Source of the DNA: an uncultured Allomuricauda sp.
GTDB lineage: Bacteria > Bacteroidota > Bacteroidia > Flavobacteriales > Flavobacteriaceae
Assembly: GCF_947499585.1 (NCBI RefSeq)
Contig: NZ_CANMOO010000001.1
Coordinates: forward strand, 558,001 to 622,000
Length of the DNA: 64,000 nt
Direction of reading: 5' to 3'
Each line of letters opens with the position of its first letter. Positions within the stretch are counted from its first letter, which is position 1. The notes under the pieces are model-generated. The model was not told the origin of the DNA, did not search any database, and saw only the letters and a program-made list of their open reading frames with translations. The translations under genes were made by a program, and so were the position numbers. Of the stretch, positions 16,484 to 24,859 are shown piece by piece.

Positions 16484-17752
16484 TTAATTTATTTTTCGTT
16501 TCCTGAACCAGAGATCTTCCAAACTCATATTTAGTGTCAACAAGTGGTAATCTTCTTTAATTAGTATATTTTGAATTTGACCTTTTAGGCCATAGCTATA
16601 AGATAAATTTAGTATGGACTTATTCCCTTGGCCAATGGGTAGGCCTATACCTCCGGTAATGTTATAACCATCTATTTGGGCATCATTGATTGCTAAATAG
16701 CCATTGTCATAATTAAAACCTGCTCTATATCGTATTCTGTCTTTGTATTTGTAGCTAGATGAGTCTTTGATGTATTCCAGACCAAAAGCATAAATATCCT
16801 GATCAACATAATCACCAATATTCTCTGTTTGCCCAGTATTGTCCCAATAATTTTTTTTATAATCGGTGCTTAGTGTCAAGGTTTTGAAAAATTTCGCGCT
16901 TAAACCAAAACCAAGCTCCATTGGCATTTTAAAATCTGCAGTAGTGTCTGCTTCCTCATCTTCGACGATTACCTCTTCACCATCTAAAGTTTTAAACACT
17001 GAACGTTTTAAGCTACCGTTTAGATCTGTTGGAAACTGAATAGTACCGCCTATTGTAATCTTTTCGGTGAGGTCAAATTGCATACCAAGACCCAGCCTAA
17101 AACCTCTATAATTTGTAGTTTCGGTTAGTTGAAAGACACTGTTGCTGATTACAAAAGCTTCATCTTCCTTAATATTTCCAAAAAGCAAAGAAGCACTTGC
17201 GCCTAACCTTAACTTATCTGTTATGCTATAACCAAGATTTATTCGAAAATCATTTAGTCCCCCTAATCCAGTTATGTTACTTTCAAAAGCCTCGTCGGAA
17301 CCTTCAATATTGGTTTGAACACCGACTAGGGAGTATCCAACATCACTATAAGGAACCAAGGTAATACCCGCGCCAAAACCTTCTGTTATCCGGAATGCGA
17401 ATGCCAAATTGGAAAAGTTTAATGTGGTTCTTGTTTCATCAGATCCTTTATTACTATAGTTGTTGTACTCTCCCATGATGCCCACATCATAGAAAAAGGA
17501 GTTTTGGGGAATTAGGGCAAAATTGGAAGGGTTCAAATTGTTAATTTCCGTTTCTGTCTTTAATCCGATACCCGTATAGCCCATACTATTGGATCTTCCA
17601 ATACTAGTCTGGTTAATTATGCCTAGACCATATAATGAATACGGAGAACTGGTCAACCCCTCAGATTGTGCTAATATCTGTTTTACTGATATTAACGCGA
17701 CTGTAAGAGTCAAATAAAGAAATGCCTTATTTGCTTTCATCATAAATAGCAT
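16484..17752 (-). CDS. Outer membrane beta-barrel protein
   Basis: 422 aa. A signal peptide ends around residue 28 (KQILAQ), followed by SSPYSLYGLGIINQ and alternating amphipathic strands to the C-terminus, as in the flavobacterial outer-membrane proteins of the OmpP1/FadL-like or UPF0164-like type. The start overlaps the DUF4270 gene by 26 nt; Met4 or Met5 (17743 or 17740) would reduce the overlap. Coupling to DUF4270 suggests one surface complex. Cargo is unknown. Confidence 0.75.
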   Translation of the reverse strand: MLFMMKANKAFLYLTLTVALISVKQILAQSEGLTSSPYSLYGLGIINQTSIGRSNSMGYTGIGLKTETEINNLNPSNFALIPQNSFFYDVGIMGEYNNYSNKGSDETRTTLNFSNLAFAFRITEGFGAGITLVPYSDVGYSLVGVQTNIEGSDEAFESNITGLGGLNDFRINLGYSITDKLRLGASASLLFGNIKEDEAFVISNSVFQLTETTNYRGFRLGLGMQFDLTEKITIGGTIQFPTDLNGSLKRSVFKTLDGEEVIVEDEEADTTADFKMPMELGFGLSAKFFKTLTLSTDYKKNYWDNTGQTENIGDYVDQDIYAFGLEYIKDSSSYKYKDRIRYRAGFNYDNGYLAINDAQIDGYNITGGIGLPIGQGNKSILNLSYSYGLKGQIQNILIKEDYHLLTLNMSLEDLWFRKRKIN

Positions 17753-19043
17753 AGGTGAGTTCTAGTGTTGTTTGATAGTCAGGGCTGTTATTTCCATTCA
17801 ATACAAACCTATCAACGGTAGTATTATAATCATCGGGCAAAAGAATAAGTGCGTCTTCAGTATCTCTTTCGGCAAGCAGTAATTCCTCAATATAACTACC
17901 AAGGGATATTTCGTAATAGATATCATTAAATTCTTGATTATCGGTATTCAAGGTTGCCACAACCGGCGAAATGTCTGCAACCAAAAGCTGTTGGGTTAGA
18001 TCATTATTTTGATTTACTATATAGACGGATATGTTATCTCTTAATATTAATTGGTCGTTGTAAGAACTATCTGTGGGCTTTATTTTGAGAACTGCATCCA
18101 AAATAGTGCCTTGGCCTGGAATGTTATAAATCGATTTGATATGAGGAAATTGTATCCTTGTAACAATGCCAATACCAGATTGTATATAACTTTGGTTTTC
18201 AGATTCTGAACTACTTAGGTTTATTTCTTGATCAGTAAGACTTTTAATGTATTCATTTGGCTCTTCTGCACTAATTTGGTTAAAGAACGGAATAGGGGAA
18301 TCAGTTGTGTTAACAGAAAAATCAATATAATCCTGCACTCTTTCATCCTCTTCGGCCACGCTAAAAAAGAGCCTCATATAACTTGATTCCAATGAAAACC
18401 CTATTACCGAACTATTGTCAGCTTGATCGGGTATAAATGCAATCCCCTTAACGTATTCCTTAAATTCATCTGAATTAGTAATGGTTTGGTCCTGTAAGTT
18501 TTCAAATAGTTCTATTCCAAAACTATCATTCAATTTGATGTTTAAAGAATCTGTTTGCAAAGGTCTTGGAGTATAGTTTAAGTATCCTAGATCTTCTTCG
18601 GTGTAAGAGATTGAAGAGGTATTGTAAAAATTGTCATCATCGGACTTCAATTGTTCATTGAGCAATTTTAAATGAATAGTATTCTGTTGTAAGGTATCAT
18701 TGTAATAGTATTCATCATATTTTAAGTAAAAAACAATACTATCATATTCAGCTTCTGTATCTAAGACATAAGTTGAAGGCAATAACTCTGCATAACTTGA
18801 ACTCTGCACTGTTCCAAAAACTGGATCCGTATATTTTCCTATTAGCATCCGGGTGACTTGAGAAGTTATGATACTGTCAAACTTCATGGTCGATGTTTCA
18901 ACGGTTAGAGTATCTATCAATACCACACGAATATTGCTATCGGTAAAAAGATCACCAGCAACAAATTCAGAATTTAGGGATTCCTCGTTGCAAGCCATTA
19001 TTGTTAATACTGTCCAACTTAATAACCATATTGTTTTTCGCAT
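17727..19043 (-). CDS. DUF4270 family lipoprotein
   Basis: 438 aa. A lipoprotein signal (TIMAC, Cys18) is followed by the DUF4270 pattern: VEDLTV-like IDTLTVETST, then KYTDPVFGTVQSSSYAELLPS near residues 70-95, and a beta-rich body with LILRDNISVYI. It is common in Bacteroidetes with no proven function. It overlaps the barrel gene and is divergent from the Kelch-DUF4907-LytTR operon, so it is likely part of the same surface module. Confidence 0.85.
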   Translation of the reverse strand: MRKTIWLLSWTVLTIMACNEESLNSEFVAGDLFTDSNIRVVLIDTLTVETSTMKFDSIITSQVTRMLIGKYTDPVFGTVQSSSYAELLPSTYVLDTEAEYDSIVFYLKYDEYYYNDTLQQNTIHLKLLNEQLKSDDDNFYNTSSISYTEEDLGYLNYTPRPLQTDSLNIKLNDSFGIELFENLQDQTITNSDEFKEYVKGIAFIPDQADNSSVIGFSLESSYMRLFFSVAEEDERVQDYIDFSVNTTDSPIPFFNQISAEEPNEYIKSLTDQEINLSSSESENQSYIQSGIGIVTRIQFPHIKSIYNIPGQGTILDAVLKIKPTDSSYNDQLILRDNISVYIVNQNNDLTQQLLVADISPVVATLNTDNQEFNDIYYEISLGSYIEELLLAERDTEDALILLPDDYNTTVDRFVLNGNNSPDYQTTLELTYAIYDESK

Positions 19044-19109
19044 TTCACTAATTTATTGTGAAAGTAGACGGAGCGCCCAAGTATTAAAACCAGAATAGAC
19101 AAAAACCAA

Positions 19110-19121
19110 GTCTTATAAGAC
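19110..19121. promoter_or_regulatory. 12-bp palindrome between DUF4270 and Kelch operons
   Basis: GTCTTATAAGAC is a perfect palindrome flanked on each side by CCAAG-like direct repeats, in the 225-bp divergent space. It is a candidate operator for one or both operons. No binding protein can be assigned. Confidence 0.35.
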
Positions 19122-19268
19122 CAAGACAGATATTTCCACTACAAAAAACGATTTCTTGTTGGTAGATGAAACAAGCTCGTTTATCTGTTAAAAAACCAAC
19201 TTTATCTATTTCGGTTTTAATCTGTGAAGAAGCATTCTAGTTTTGATGGAAACAATAAACTTTACGGT

Positions 19269-20267
19269 ATGAAAAGAATGAGACACCGCTTTAGATTAAT
19301 GTCAGTTTTAAGCGTGACGATTCTGTTCTTCGTCTGTTGCTCAAATGACGGTGATGACGAAGAGGATTTGGGTAACTGGATCAATAGGTCAGTTTTTGAT
19401 GGTAGTCCACGAAGTGGTACATCTGGCTTTACAATAGGTAGCATTGGATATGTGGCCGTAGGTTATGATGGAGATGATTATCTTAACTCTGTTTGGGCAT
19501 ATGATATGGATGGAAATTTCTGGTCGCAGAAGGCTGATTTTCCTGGTGCTGCCAGAAATGCGGCAGTTGGTTTTGAAATTGAAGGAACAGGATATGTAGG
19601 CTCCGGTTATGACGGATTGGATGAGCTAGGCGATTTTTATTCATATAATCCAAGTTCCAATACATGGACAGAAATTGCTGAGTTGCCATCTACCACAAGA
19701 AGAAGTGCTGTTGCTTTTGGAATAAATGGGTTTGGTTATTTTGGTACCGGGTATGATGGGGAGAACGACCGTAAAGATTTTTGGAAATATGATCCTGCTA
19801 CTGATACCTGGGCAGAACTTGTAGGTTTTGGTGGAGATAAAAGAAGAGCTGCCACTACCTTTATAATTGGCGATCAAGTATACTTGGGTACTGGAGTTTC
19901 CAATGGAAGCTACTTGGATGATTTCTGGGTTTTTGATTCCACGAGCGAAAGTTGGACCAAAAAATTAGATTTGGATGAGGAAGACGATTATACAATTACA
20001 AGAAGCAATGCAGTAGGGTTTGCCCTGAATGGTTATGGTTATATTGCATGTGGTGATTCTAGTGGTGCCCTAACTTCTGTATGGGAATACGACCCATCAA
20101 CAGATACTTGGGAGGTCAAAACTAGTTTTGAAGGTTCCTCAAGACAGGACCCTATAGTATTTTCCAATTCAAGCAAGGCTTTTGTGGGCTTAGGTAGAAC
20201 TGGAAGTCTTTATTTGGATGATTTTGACGAATTCTTCCCTTTTGAAGAGTACGACGAAGACGATTAG
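19269..20267 (+). CDS. Kelch-repeat beta-propeller lipoprotein
   Basis: Starting at the ATG at 19269 it is 332 aa; a longer frame begins at 19224, but the later start places the signal peptide (MKRMRHRFRLMSVLS, with a Cys pair near 23) at the terminus. About six Kelch blades follow, with repeated GYDG, FWKYDPATDTW, VWEYDPSTDTW and R-A-hydrophobic motifs, filling most of the protein. The C-terminus is acidic. It is not closely like the enzymatic sialic-acid mutarotase Kelch proteins; it is probably a surface recognition domain. It is first in an operon with DUF4907 and a LytS/LytTR pair. Confidence 0.85.
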   Translation: MKRMRHRFRLMSVLSVTILFFVCCSNDGDDEEDLGNWINRSVFDGSPRSGTSGFTIGSIGYVAVGYDGDDYLNSVWAYDMDGNFWSQKADFPGAARNAAVGFEIEGTGYVGSGYDGLDELGDFYSYNPSSNTWTEIAELPSTTRRSAVAFGINGFGYFGTGYDGENDRKDFWKYDPATDTWAELVGFGGDKRRAATTFIIGDQVYLGTGVSNGSYLDDFWVFDSTSESWTKKLDLDEEDDYTITRSNAVGFALNGYGYIACGDSSGALTSVWEYDPSTDTWEVKTSFEGSSRQDPIVFSNSSKAFVGLGRTGSLYLDDFDEFFPFEEYDEDD

Positions 20268-20302
20268 ATTTTTATTTGATTAATGATCTTTTTTTGTTCA
20301 AC

Positions 20303-20335
20303 AAATGGGGTCGTGTCAGGAGCATGCCCCCATTT
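20303..20335 (+). other. Hairpin between Kelch and DUF4907 genes
   Basis: AAATGGGG (20303-20310) pairs with CCCCATTT (20328-20335) around a 17-nt loop. No T-run follows, so it is more likely an mRNA processing or stability element inside the operon than a terminator. Confidence 0.35.
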
Positions 20336-20354
20336 CGCATAAAATTAAAGGAAT

Positions 20355-20684
20355 ATGAAATGGCTTTGGATTATTATTCTTACACTACTTTTTATAGGAC
20401 TATTTTTTATTATGGTTGAAGGACTTGGTCCAAAAGAGAAAGCCTCAAAGCAACTCTTCCGCTCTGAGGTCATTTCCGTAAATGGGGGGTTTGGTTATCA
20501 AATATTAAACGGAGAAAAAATACTCATTAGGCAAGAGTTCATTCCTGCGGTTCAAGGAGAAAAACCTTTTTTAATTGCAAAAGATGCCAAATCAATAGCC
20601 GAATTAGTAGTAAATAAGCTAGTAAATGGTGAAACCCCAGTAATTTATATTGAAGAAATTGAAAAGTTCAATATTGAACTATAG
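20355..20684 (+). CDS. DUF4907 family protein
   Basis: 109 aa. One N-terminal membrane segment (about 3-21) precedes a small domain with YQILNGEKILIRQEFIPAVQG and KPFLIAKDAKSIAELVVNKL, the DUF4907 signature. It is probably anchored in the inner membrane facing the periplasm. It lies 87 bp after the Kelch gene and 19 bp before the histidine kinase start chosen here. The family has no proven role; its recurrence beside Kelch and DUF4270 genes suggests a shared envelope function. Confidence 0.8.
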   Translation: MKWLWIIILTLLFIGLFFIMVEGLGPKEKASKQLFRSEVISVNGGFGYQILNGEKILIRQEFIPAVQGEKPFLIAKDAKSIAELVVNKLVNGETPVIYIEEIEKFNIEL

Positions 20685-20703
20685 TAAAACTAATCATATT
20701 AAG

Positions 20704-21726
20704 ATGGGAATTGAAAAAGGAAAGATTCAACAAATATTGCTCCATTTCGTCTTATGGCTTACTTTTTATAGCGTCTTGCTGTATCCTTATATTATGCAAT
20801 CAAGACCTATGCGATTTGATTTACCTGTTCGCATGATTCTATTGGTGGTATTATTCTATTTCAATTATTTTTATCTAGTTCCAAAGCTCCTGCTCAAAAA
20901 GAAAACCGCAATCTATCTACTGGTTTCTCTAATGCTAGTGCTTGGAATTGTTATTCTCATAAAATTCTATTACCCAGGAATGCCTCAAAACAGGATAGCC
21001 TTTCCCAAAGGAAATGGGGCTAGAGCACCATTAGGTCAATTTGTTATGGCCACTATTGGCTTATCTGTACCTTTTGTAATCAGTGCACTTTTAAGAATTT
21101 ATACGGAATGGAGAAAAAATGACGATCTACGTCAAATAGTGGAAAAAGAAAAGATAAACTCAGAACTTCAGTTCTTAAAAACACAGCTAAACCCTCATTT
21201 CCTTTTTAATTCTTTAAATGCTATATACTCTCTTTCAGTAAAAAAATCACCAGATACTTCTGATGCCATTATCAATTTATCAGAGTTAATGCGGTATATG
21301 TTGTACGAAGCTGATAAAGGTTTTGTGCCACTGAACAAAGAATTGGAATACATTCAGAATTTTGTAAAGTTGCAGCGTCTCCGTCTATCAGATAGTGAAA
21401 ATGTAACTTTAAAAATTTCAGGAGATGATAAGGGAAAAATAATTCCACCATTACTTTTTATTTCCTTTATTGAAAATGCCTTTAAGTATGGTACTGACTT
21501 TGAAGGAAAAACCAATGTTAAAATAAACCTTTCTATAAAAAATGAGTCTTTACAGTTGTACGTAATGAACAAAATCGGGGTTTTTAAAAAAAAATCCGAA
21601 AGCTCAGGTGTTGGACTAACGAATATAAAAAATCGTTTAAAGCTATTATATCCAGAATCCCATGAGTTGTTGGTGAATAACGATGGAAAGATATATGAGG
21701 TAAATCTTACCCTAAAACTATTATAA
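20704..21726 (+). CDS. LytS/YehU-type sensor histidine kinase
   Basis: 340 aa from the ATG at 20704; the longer frame from 20650 overlaps DUF4907 and adds no signal. Four membrane helices fill about residues 10-130, followed by a short coiled coil. The His_kinase domain carries QLNPHFLFNSLNAIYS (phosphoacceptor His165) and an HATPase with FIENAFKYG and SGVGLTNIKNRL. It phosphorylates the LytTR regulator encoded with a 1-nt overlap downstream. Its sensory input is unknown but is probably linked to the Kelch/DUF4907 proteins of the operon. Confidence 0.92.
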   Translation: MGIEKGKIQQILLHFVLWLTFYSVLLYPYIMQSRPMRFDLPVRMILLVVLFYFNYFYLVPKLLLKKKTAIYLLVSLMLVLGIVILIKFYYPGMPQNRIAFPKGNGARAPLGQFVMATIGLSVPFVISALLRIYTEWRKNDDLRQIVEKEKINSELQFLKTQLNPHFLFNSLNAIYSLSVKKSPDTSDAIINLSELMRYMLYEADKGFVPLNKELEYIQNFVKLQRLRLSDSENVTLKISGDDKGKIIPPLLFISFIENAFKYGTDFEGKTNVKINLSIKNESLQLYVMNKIGVFKKKSESSGVGLTNIKNRLKLLYPESHELLVNNDGKIYEVNLTLKLL

Positions 21727-22451
21727 TGAGATGTATAATTATTGATGACGAACCTTTGGCGATTGATATTTTGACTGGCTATTGTGATAAAATTGATTTT
21801 ATAGAAATGGTGGGTACTTTTACTAACCCTTTGGATGCAATCCCTATTCTCAAAGAACGTAAAGTTGATCTCATTTTTTGCGATATTGAACTACCGCAAA
21901 TTAGCGGAGTGGATTTTATAGGCTCTTTAGAGAACCGTCCTTTATTTATTTTTACGACTGCCTATTCTCAGTATGCAGTTGAGGGTTTTGAATTGAATGC
22001 GGTGGACTATTTGGTTAAACCCATTCCGTATCATCGCTTCATAAAGTCAGTATCCAGGGCCAAAGAGCTTATGGCAAAAAAAGAAATACCCACTCTGGGC
22101 AATGTTTTTTCTTCACATGGGGAACCTATCGAAAACCAGAAATTTGTCTTCGTTAGAGCTGAGTATGAAAGCGTAAAAATAGATCTGGATGATATTCAAT
22201 ACATTCAAGGATTAAAAGACTATTTGAAAATTTATGTTGTCAAGACCAACAAAGCAATATTGACTCTTATGAGCTTTAAGGAAATGCAGGACAACCTTCC
22301 ATCAAATCAATTTCATAGAGTACATAAATCGTATGTCGTAAATGTCAATTTCATTAAGACTATTCAAAGGAACAGAATCGTTATCAACGATATTCGTATA
22401 CCCATTGGCGAAAGTTATAAATCAGATTTTTTATCCATTTTAGGACTGTAA
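21726..22451 (+). CDS. LytTR family response regulator
   Basis: 241 aa. The receiver domain has DD at 7-8, phosphoacceptor D53 (FCDIELPQISG), T in FTTAYSQYA and K in LVKPIPY. A LytTR DNA-binding domain fills about residues 135-240 (YIQGLKDYLKIY, FHRVHKSYVVN). The start overlaps the kinase stop (TAATG). It is cytoplasmic and is the output of the kinase upstream; the likely targets are the surface genes of the divergent DUF4270 and Kelch operons, by context only. Confidence 0.93.
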   Translation: MRCIIIDDEPLAIDILTGYCDKIDFIEMVGTFTNPLDAIPILKERKVDLIFCDIELPQISGVDFIGSLENRPLFIFTTAYSQYAVEGFELNAVDYLVKPIPYHRFIKSVSRAKELMAKKEIPTLGNVFSSHGEPIENQKFVFVRAEYESVKIDLDDIQYIQGLKDYLKIYVVKTNKAILTLMSFKEMQDNLPSNQFHRVHKSYVVNVNFIKTIQRNRIVINDIRIPIGESYKSDFLSILGL

Positions 22452-22528
22452 TAATGCTTTTATTCGCTCATTAAATTGATGATTGAGACGAATTTTTTCT
22501 GTTTCTGTTCAGATTATTTTTTTTCCCA

Positions 22529-22597
22529 ATAGCGATTATAAATGTGAGTATAACCAAATCTAGAAAATACGATTTGTATTCTTCACTCCATTAAAAA
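22529..22597 (+). repeat. 69-bp dispersed repeat, copy 2
   Basis: 62 of 69 bases match copy 1 at 16383-16451, without gaps. Here it is wholly intergenic, 77 bp after the LytTR gene. The stop codon TAA of copy 1 is CAA here, and several differences are transitions, fitting drift after duplication. Confidence 0.8.
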
Positions 22598-22789
22598 GTT
22601 TGTGAAGGAGATTTCTGATTTTTTGCATCTAGACTCAAAGATCCACTAATACTTTCCTTAAAATTCAACTAGGTTGATCCAAAATGCATATCTGTTAATG
22701 GATATTGCCCATTGATTAATTATAGCATCACTTAAAAATAATTCAATATTAAGTTTACCTGAATTAGTAGTCAAAATTTTTAAAAAATT

Positions 22790-23032
22790 TCAATATAGAC
22801 TTCCAAGAAGAAGATGTGAGGTAATAGTTGATATAGTGTTCTCTATCCAAGTGTCTTTTTTAGAAGAAGTCAGTCTCCGTTGCGCCAAGGGGTTTTGAGG
22901 TTGAGCTCCTTGGTTGTAACGGTTTTTGATATTATGTGCAATTACCTTGCTTTGAATTTGCGCACTTAAAAAAAGTAAGGTATTTCTTTTAAGTTTTTCC
23001 AAATCAATACTTTTTAATAAAAACCGCAGCAT
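22790..23032 (-). CDS. Doubtful small protein or gene remnant
   Basis: 80 aa, MLRFLLKSIDLEKL..., basic, with a predicted helix-rich start and no recognised motif. The same frame is open for a further 14 codons upstream (RLWTFWVTHVNLA) to a stop. That stretch, rich in Trp and His, reads like the interior of a protein, which suggests a truncated remnant rather than an intact gene. It may equally be chance. No family is assigned. Confidence 0.25.
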   Translation of the reverse strand: MLRFLLKSIDLEKLKRNTLLFLSAQIQSKVIAHNIKNRYNQGAQPQNPLAQRRLTSSKKDTWIENTISTITSHLLLGSLY

Positions 23033-23120
23033 TGCTAGGTTGACATGGGTAACCCAAAACGTCCATAGACGTTCTTATCAAATTGGGATAACCATTATGT
23101 AAGTTTCTGTACAAAAAACC

Positions 23121-23128
23121 TACTTTTG
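23121..23128 (+). promoter_or_regulatory. -7 box for trxB
   Basis: TACTTTTG matches the Bacteroidetes -7 consensus TAnnTTTG exactly and lies 30 nt before the trxB ATG. A -33 TTG at the right distance is not obvious. Confidence 0.45.
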
Positions 23129-23158
23129 TAAAAGTAATTATAGAGGAAGATTTTTGTT

Positions 23159-24127
23159 ATGTCAGAACAAATAGAAAGAATAAAAACATTGATTATTGGA
23201 TCCGGCCCTGCCGGATATACTGCTGCAATATATGCGGCTAGAGCAGATCTAAAACCTGTAATGTACACGGGTATGGAACCTGGTGGGCAATTGACCACTA
23301 CAACGGAAGTGGATAACTTTCCAGGGTACCCTGAAGGTATAGATGGACCAACTATGATGGTTCAGTTGCAACAGCAGGCTGAAAGATTTGGAACAGAGGT
23401 AAGGATTGGAATGGTCACAGCAGTTGATTTTAGTGATGAACTAGGAGGAATCCACAAAGTGACGGTTGACGATAACAAGTTAATTGAAGCAGAGACTGTA
23501 ATTATTTCTACGGGTGCCACAGCTAAATACCTAAACATTCCTAGTGAGCAACGTTTAAGGGGAGGTGGTGTTTCTGCGTGCGCTGTTTGTGATGGTTTCT
23601 TTTACAAGGAACAAGAAGTGGCTATAGTGGGCGCTGGTGATACAGCTGCGGAGGAAGCATCCTATTTGGCTAATATTTGCAAAAAAGTCACTATGTTGGT
23701 TCGAAAAGACCACATGAGGGCCTCTAAAGCCATGCAACATAGGGTGAATAGTTTGGACAATATCGAAGTTCGTTATAATACTGAAGTTGATGAGGTTCTT
23801 GGTGAGCAAGTGGTTGAGGGTCTTAGAATGGTAAATAATCAAACAGGAGAGAAAGAAGATATTGAGATCACCGGACTTTTTATTGCAATTGGTCACAAAC
23901 CAAATACCGATATATTTAAAGGACAATTGGATATGGATGAGACTGGGTATATTATTACCGAGGGAAAATCTACCAAGACCAACAAGCCAGGAGTTTTTGC
24001 AAGTGGCGATGTACAAGACAAAGAATATAGACAAGCTGTGACTGCTGCAGGTACAGGGTGTATGGCTGCTTTGGACGCTGAACGTTATCTAGCCTCAATT
24101 GAGAGTAAAGAAGCAGTGGTCTCTTAG
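23159..24127 (+). CDS. trxB: Thioredoxin-disulfide reductase
   Basis: 322 aa, normal family length. FAD-binding GSGPAGYTAAIYAARA is at residues 14-29, the redox-active C141-A-V-C144 lies in SACAVCDG, NADPH-binding GAGDTAAEEA is near 157-166, and the closing FAD motif is FASGDVQDKEYRQAVTAAGTG. It transfers electrons from NADPH to thioredoxin in the cytoplasm. It is monocistronic, with a good -7 box upstream and a strong terminator downstream. CAVC rather than CATC is frequent in this phylum. Confidence 0.97.
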   Translation: MSEQIERIKTLIIGSGPAGYTAAIYAARADLKPVMYTGMEPGGQLTTTTEVDNFPGYPEGIDGPTMMVQLQQQAERFGTEVRIGMVTAVDFSDELGGIHKVTVDDNKLIEAETVIISTGATAKYLNIPSEQRLRGGGVSACAVCDGFFYKEQEVAIVGAGDTAAEEASYLANICKKVTMLVRKDHMRASKAMQHRVNSLDNIEVRYNTEVDEVLGEQVVEGLRMVNNQTGEKEDIEITGLFIAIGHKPNTDIFKGQLDMDETGYIITEGKSTKTNKPGVFASGDVQDKEYRQAVTAAGTGCMAALDAERYLASIESKEAVVS

Positions 24128-24149
24128 TAATACAGTATATATAAAAAAT

Positions 24150-24184
24150 AAAAAAGGCGCCTATGTAAGGCGCCTTTTTTATTG
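24150..24184. terminator. Bidirectional terminator after trxB
   Basis: A 13-bp perfect stem, AAAAAAGGCGCCT (24150-24162) with AGGCGCCTTTTTT (24168-24180), with a 5-nt loop and flanking T-runs on both strands. It serves trxB and the convergent secreted-protein gene. Confidence 0.92.
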
Positions 24185-24201
24185 GAGTGCTAATTCAATT
24201 G

Positions 24202-24648
24202 TTAATCTATGCGTTTATAATTTTCAGATGAGGTTCTATTGCCCTCATCGTCTAAAGTTATTTGACTAAAAAAGTTGTCTTTTAAATCAAGTTCAAAAGT
24301 GAAATTCCTCATTGTATCTAAAGCTTTCATCATAGAATCGTCACCATATTCTATAACCTCAACCAGCGAGTTTTCCGTTATTTTATAGGAACCATAGCCA
24401 AATCTTCCATTTGGATCATCTGGAACATATCTTGTCCACATGATTTTTCCTTTGGAATACATTTTCACTTGTCTATATCCATCAGACTTTTCAAGGGTAT
24501 CTGTGATGTCCTGCCCATCATAACTGTAAAAGCTTTGAAGTTCCCAAGCGCCTTCAATTGTATGCATTGTTTCCGGTTTTGGTGAGGCAAATTTTGTAGC
24601 AGAAATCAAAATTAGCATCAATAAAACCAATCCAAGTAGTTTTTTCAT
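24202..24648 (-). CDS. Small secreted protein, lipocalin-like
   Basis: 148 aa. Signal peptide of about 22 residues (MKKLLGLVLLMLILISATKF), then a single domain opening with IEGAWELQSF and continuing as beta strands (MYSKGKIMWTRYVP, GYGSYKITENSLVEV, TFELDLKDNFFSQ), the pattern of lipocalin-like proteins of Bacteroidetes. No catalytic motif is visible. It is transcribed alone toward the trxB terminator. Confidence 0.65.
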   Translation of the reverse strand: MKKLLGLVLLMLILISATKFASPKPETMHTIEGAWELQSFYSYDGQDITDTLEKSDGYRQVKMYSKGKIMWTRYVPDDPNGRFGYGSYKITENSLVEVIEYGDDSMMKALDTMRNFTFELDLKDNFFSQITLDDEGNRTSSENYKRID

Positions 24649-24763
24649 GGCAAAACGTTTTTAGAGTTAGTTTTTGTTTTCACTAATAAGGTACGATTTT
24701 TTTTGATAAATTGTTAATAAACAAGGGTTTGAAATACAGATTTCTCAATTTTTTCGATGAAAA

Positions 24764-24788
24764 GAGGCCTAGTTGAAAACTAGGCCTC
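24764..24788 (-). terminator. Intrinsic terminator of the PadR-PspC-GIN operon
   Basis: An 11-bp perfect stem, GAGGCCTAGTT (24764-24774) with AACTAGGCCTC (24778-24788), and a 3-nt loop. On the minus strand it is followed by TTTT and lies about 70 bp after the GIN-domain gene. Confidence 0.85.
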
Positions 24789-24859
24789 GGTTAGATTGAG
24801 TTGGTCTATTAATTTTGATTTAAACAGACTGTAAACTTTTTGATTTGGTTCTAAAAATA

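Larger units (their letters stand above)
22452..23158. other. 707-bp intergenic region with repeat copy 2
   Basis: It holds the second copy of the 69-bp repeat (22529-22597), an 80-aa leftward frame at 22790-23032 of doubtful status, a short dyad CGTCTATGGACG on the minus strand (23060-23071), and a promoter-like -7 box for trxB. It has the look of a region where old genes have decayed. Confidence 0.5.

Noticed and set aside
19269..20267. Kelch protein as N-acetylneuraminate epimerase
   Set aside because: Blade motifs are generic; no sialic acid genes nearby and the family-specific residues are not evident.
23555..24034. 159-aa minus-strand open frame inside trxB
   Set aside because: It lies wholly antisense to a clear, full-length thioredoxin reductase and its sequence has no protein-like motif.
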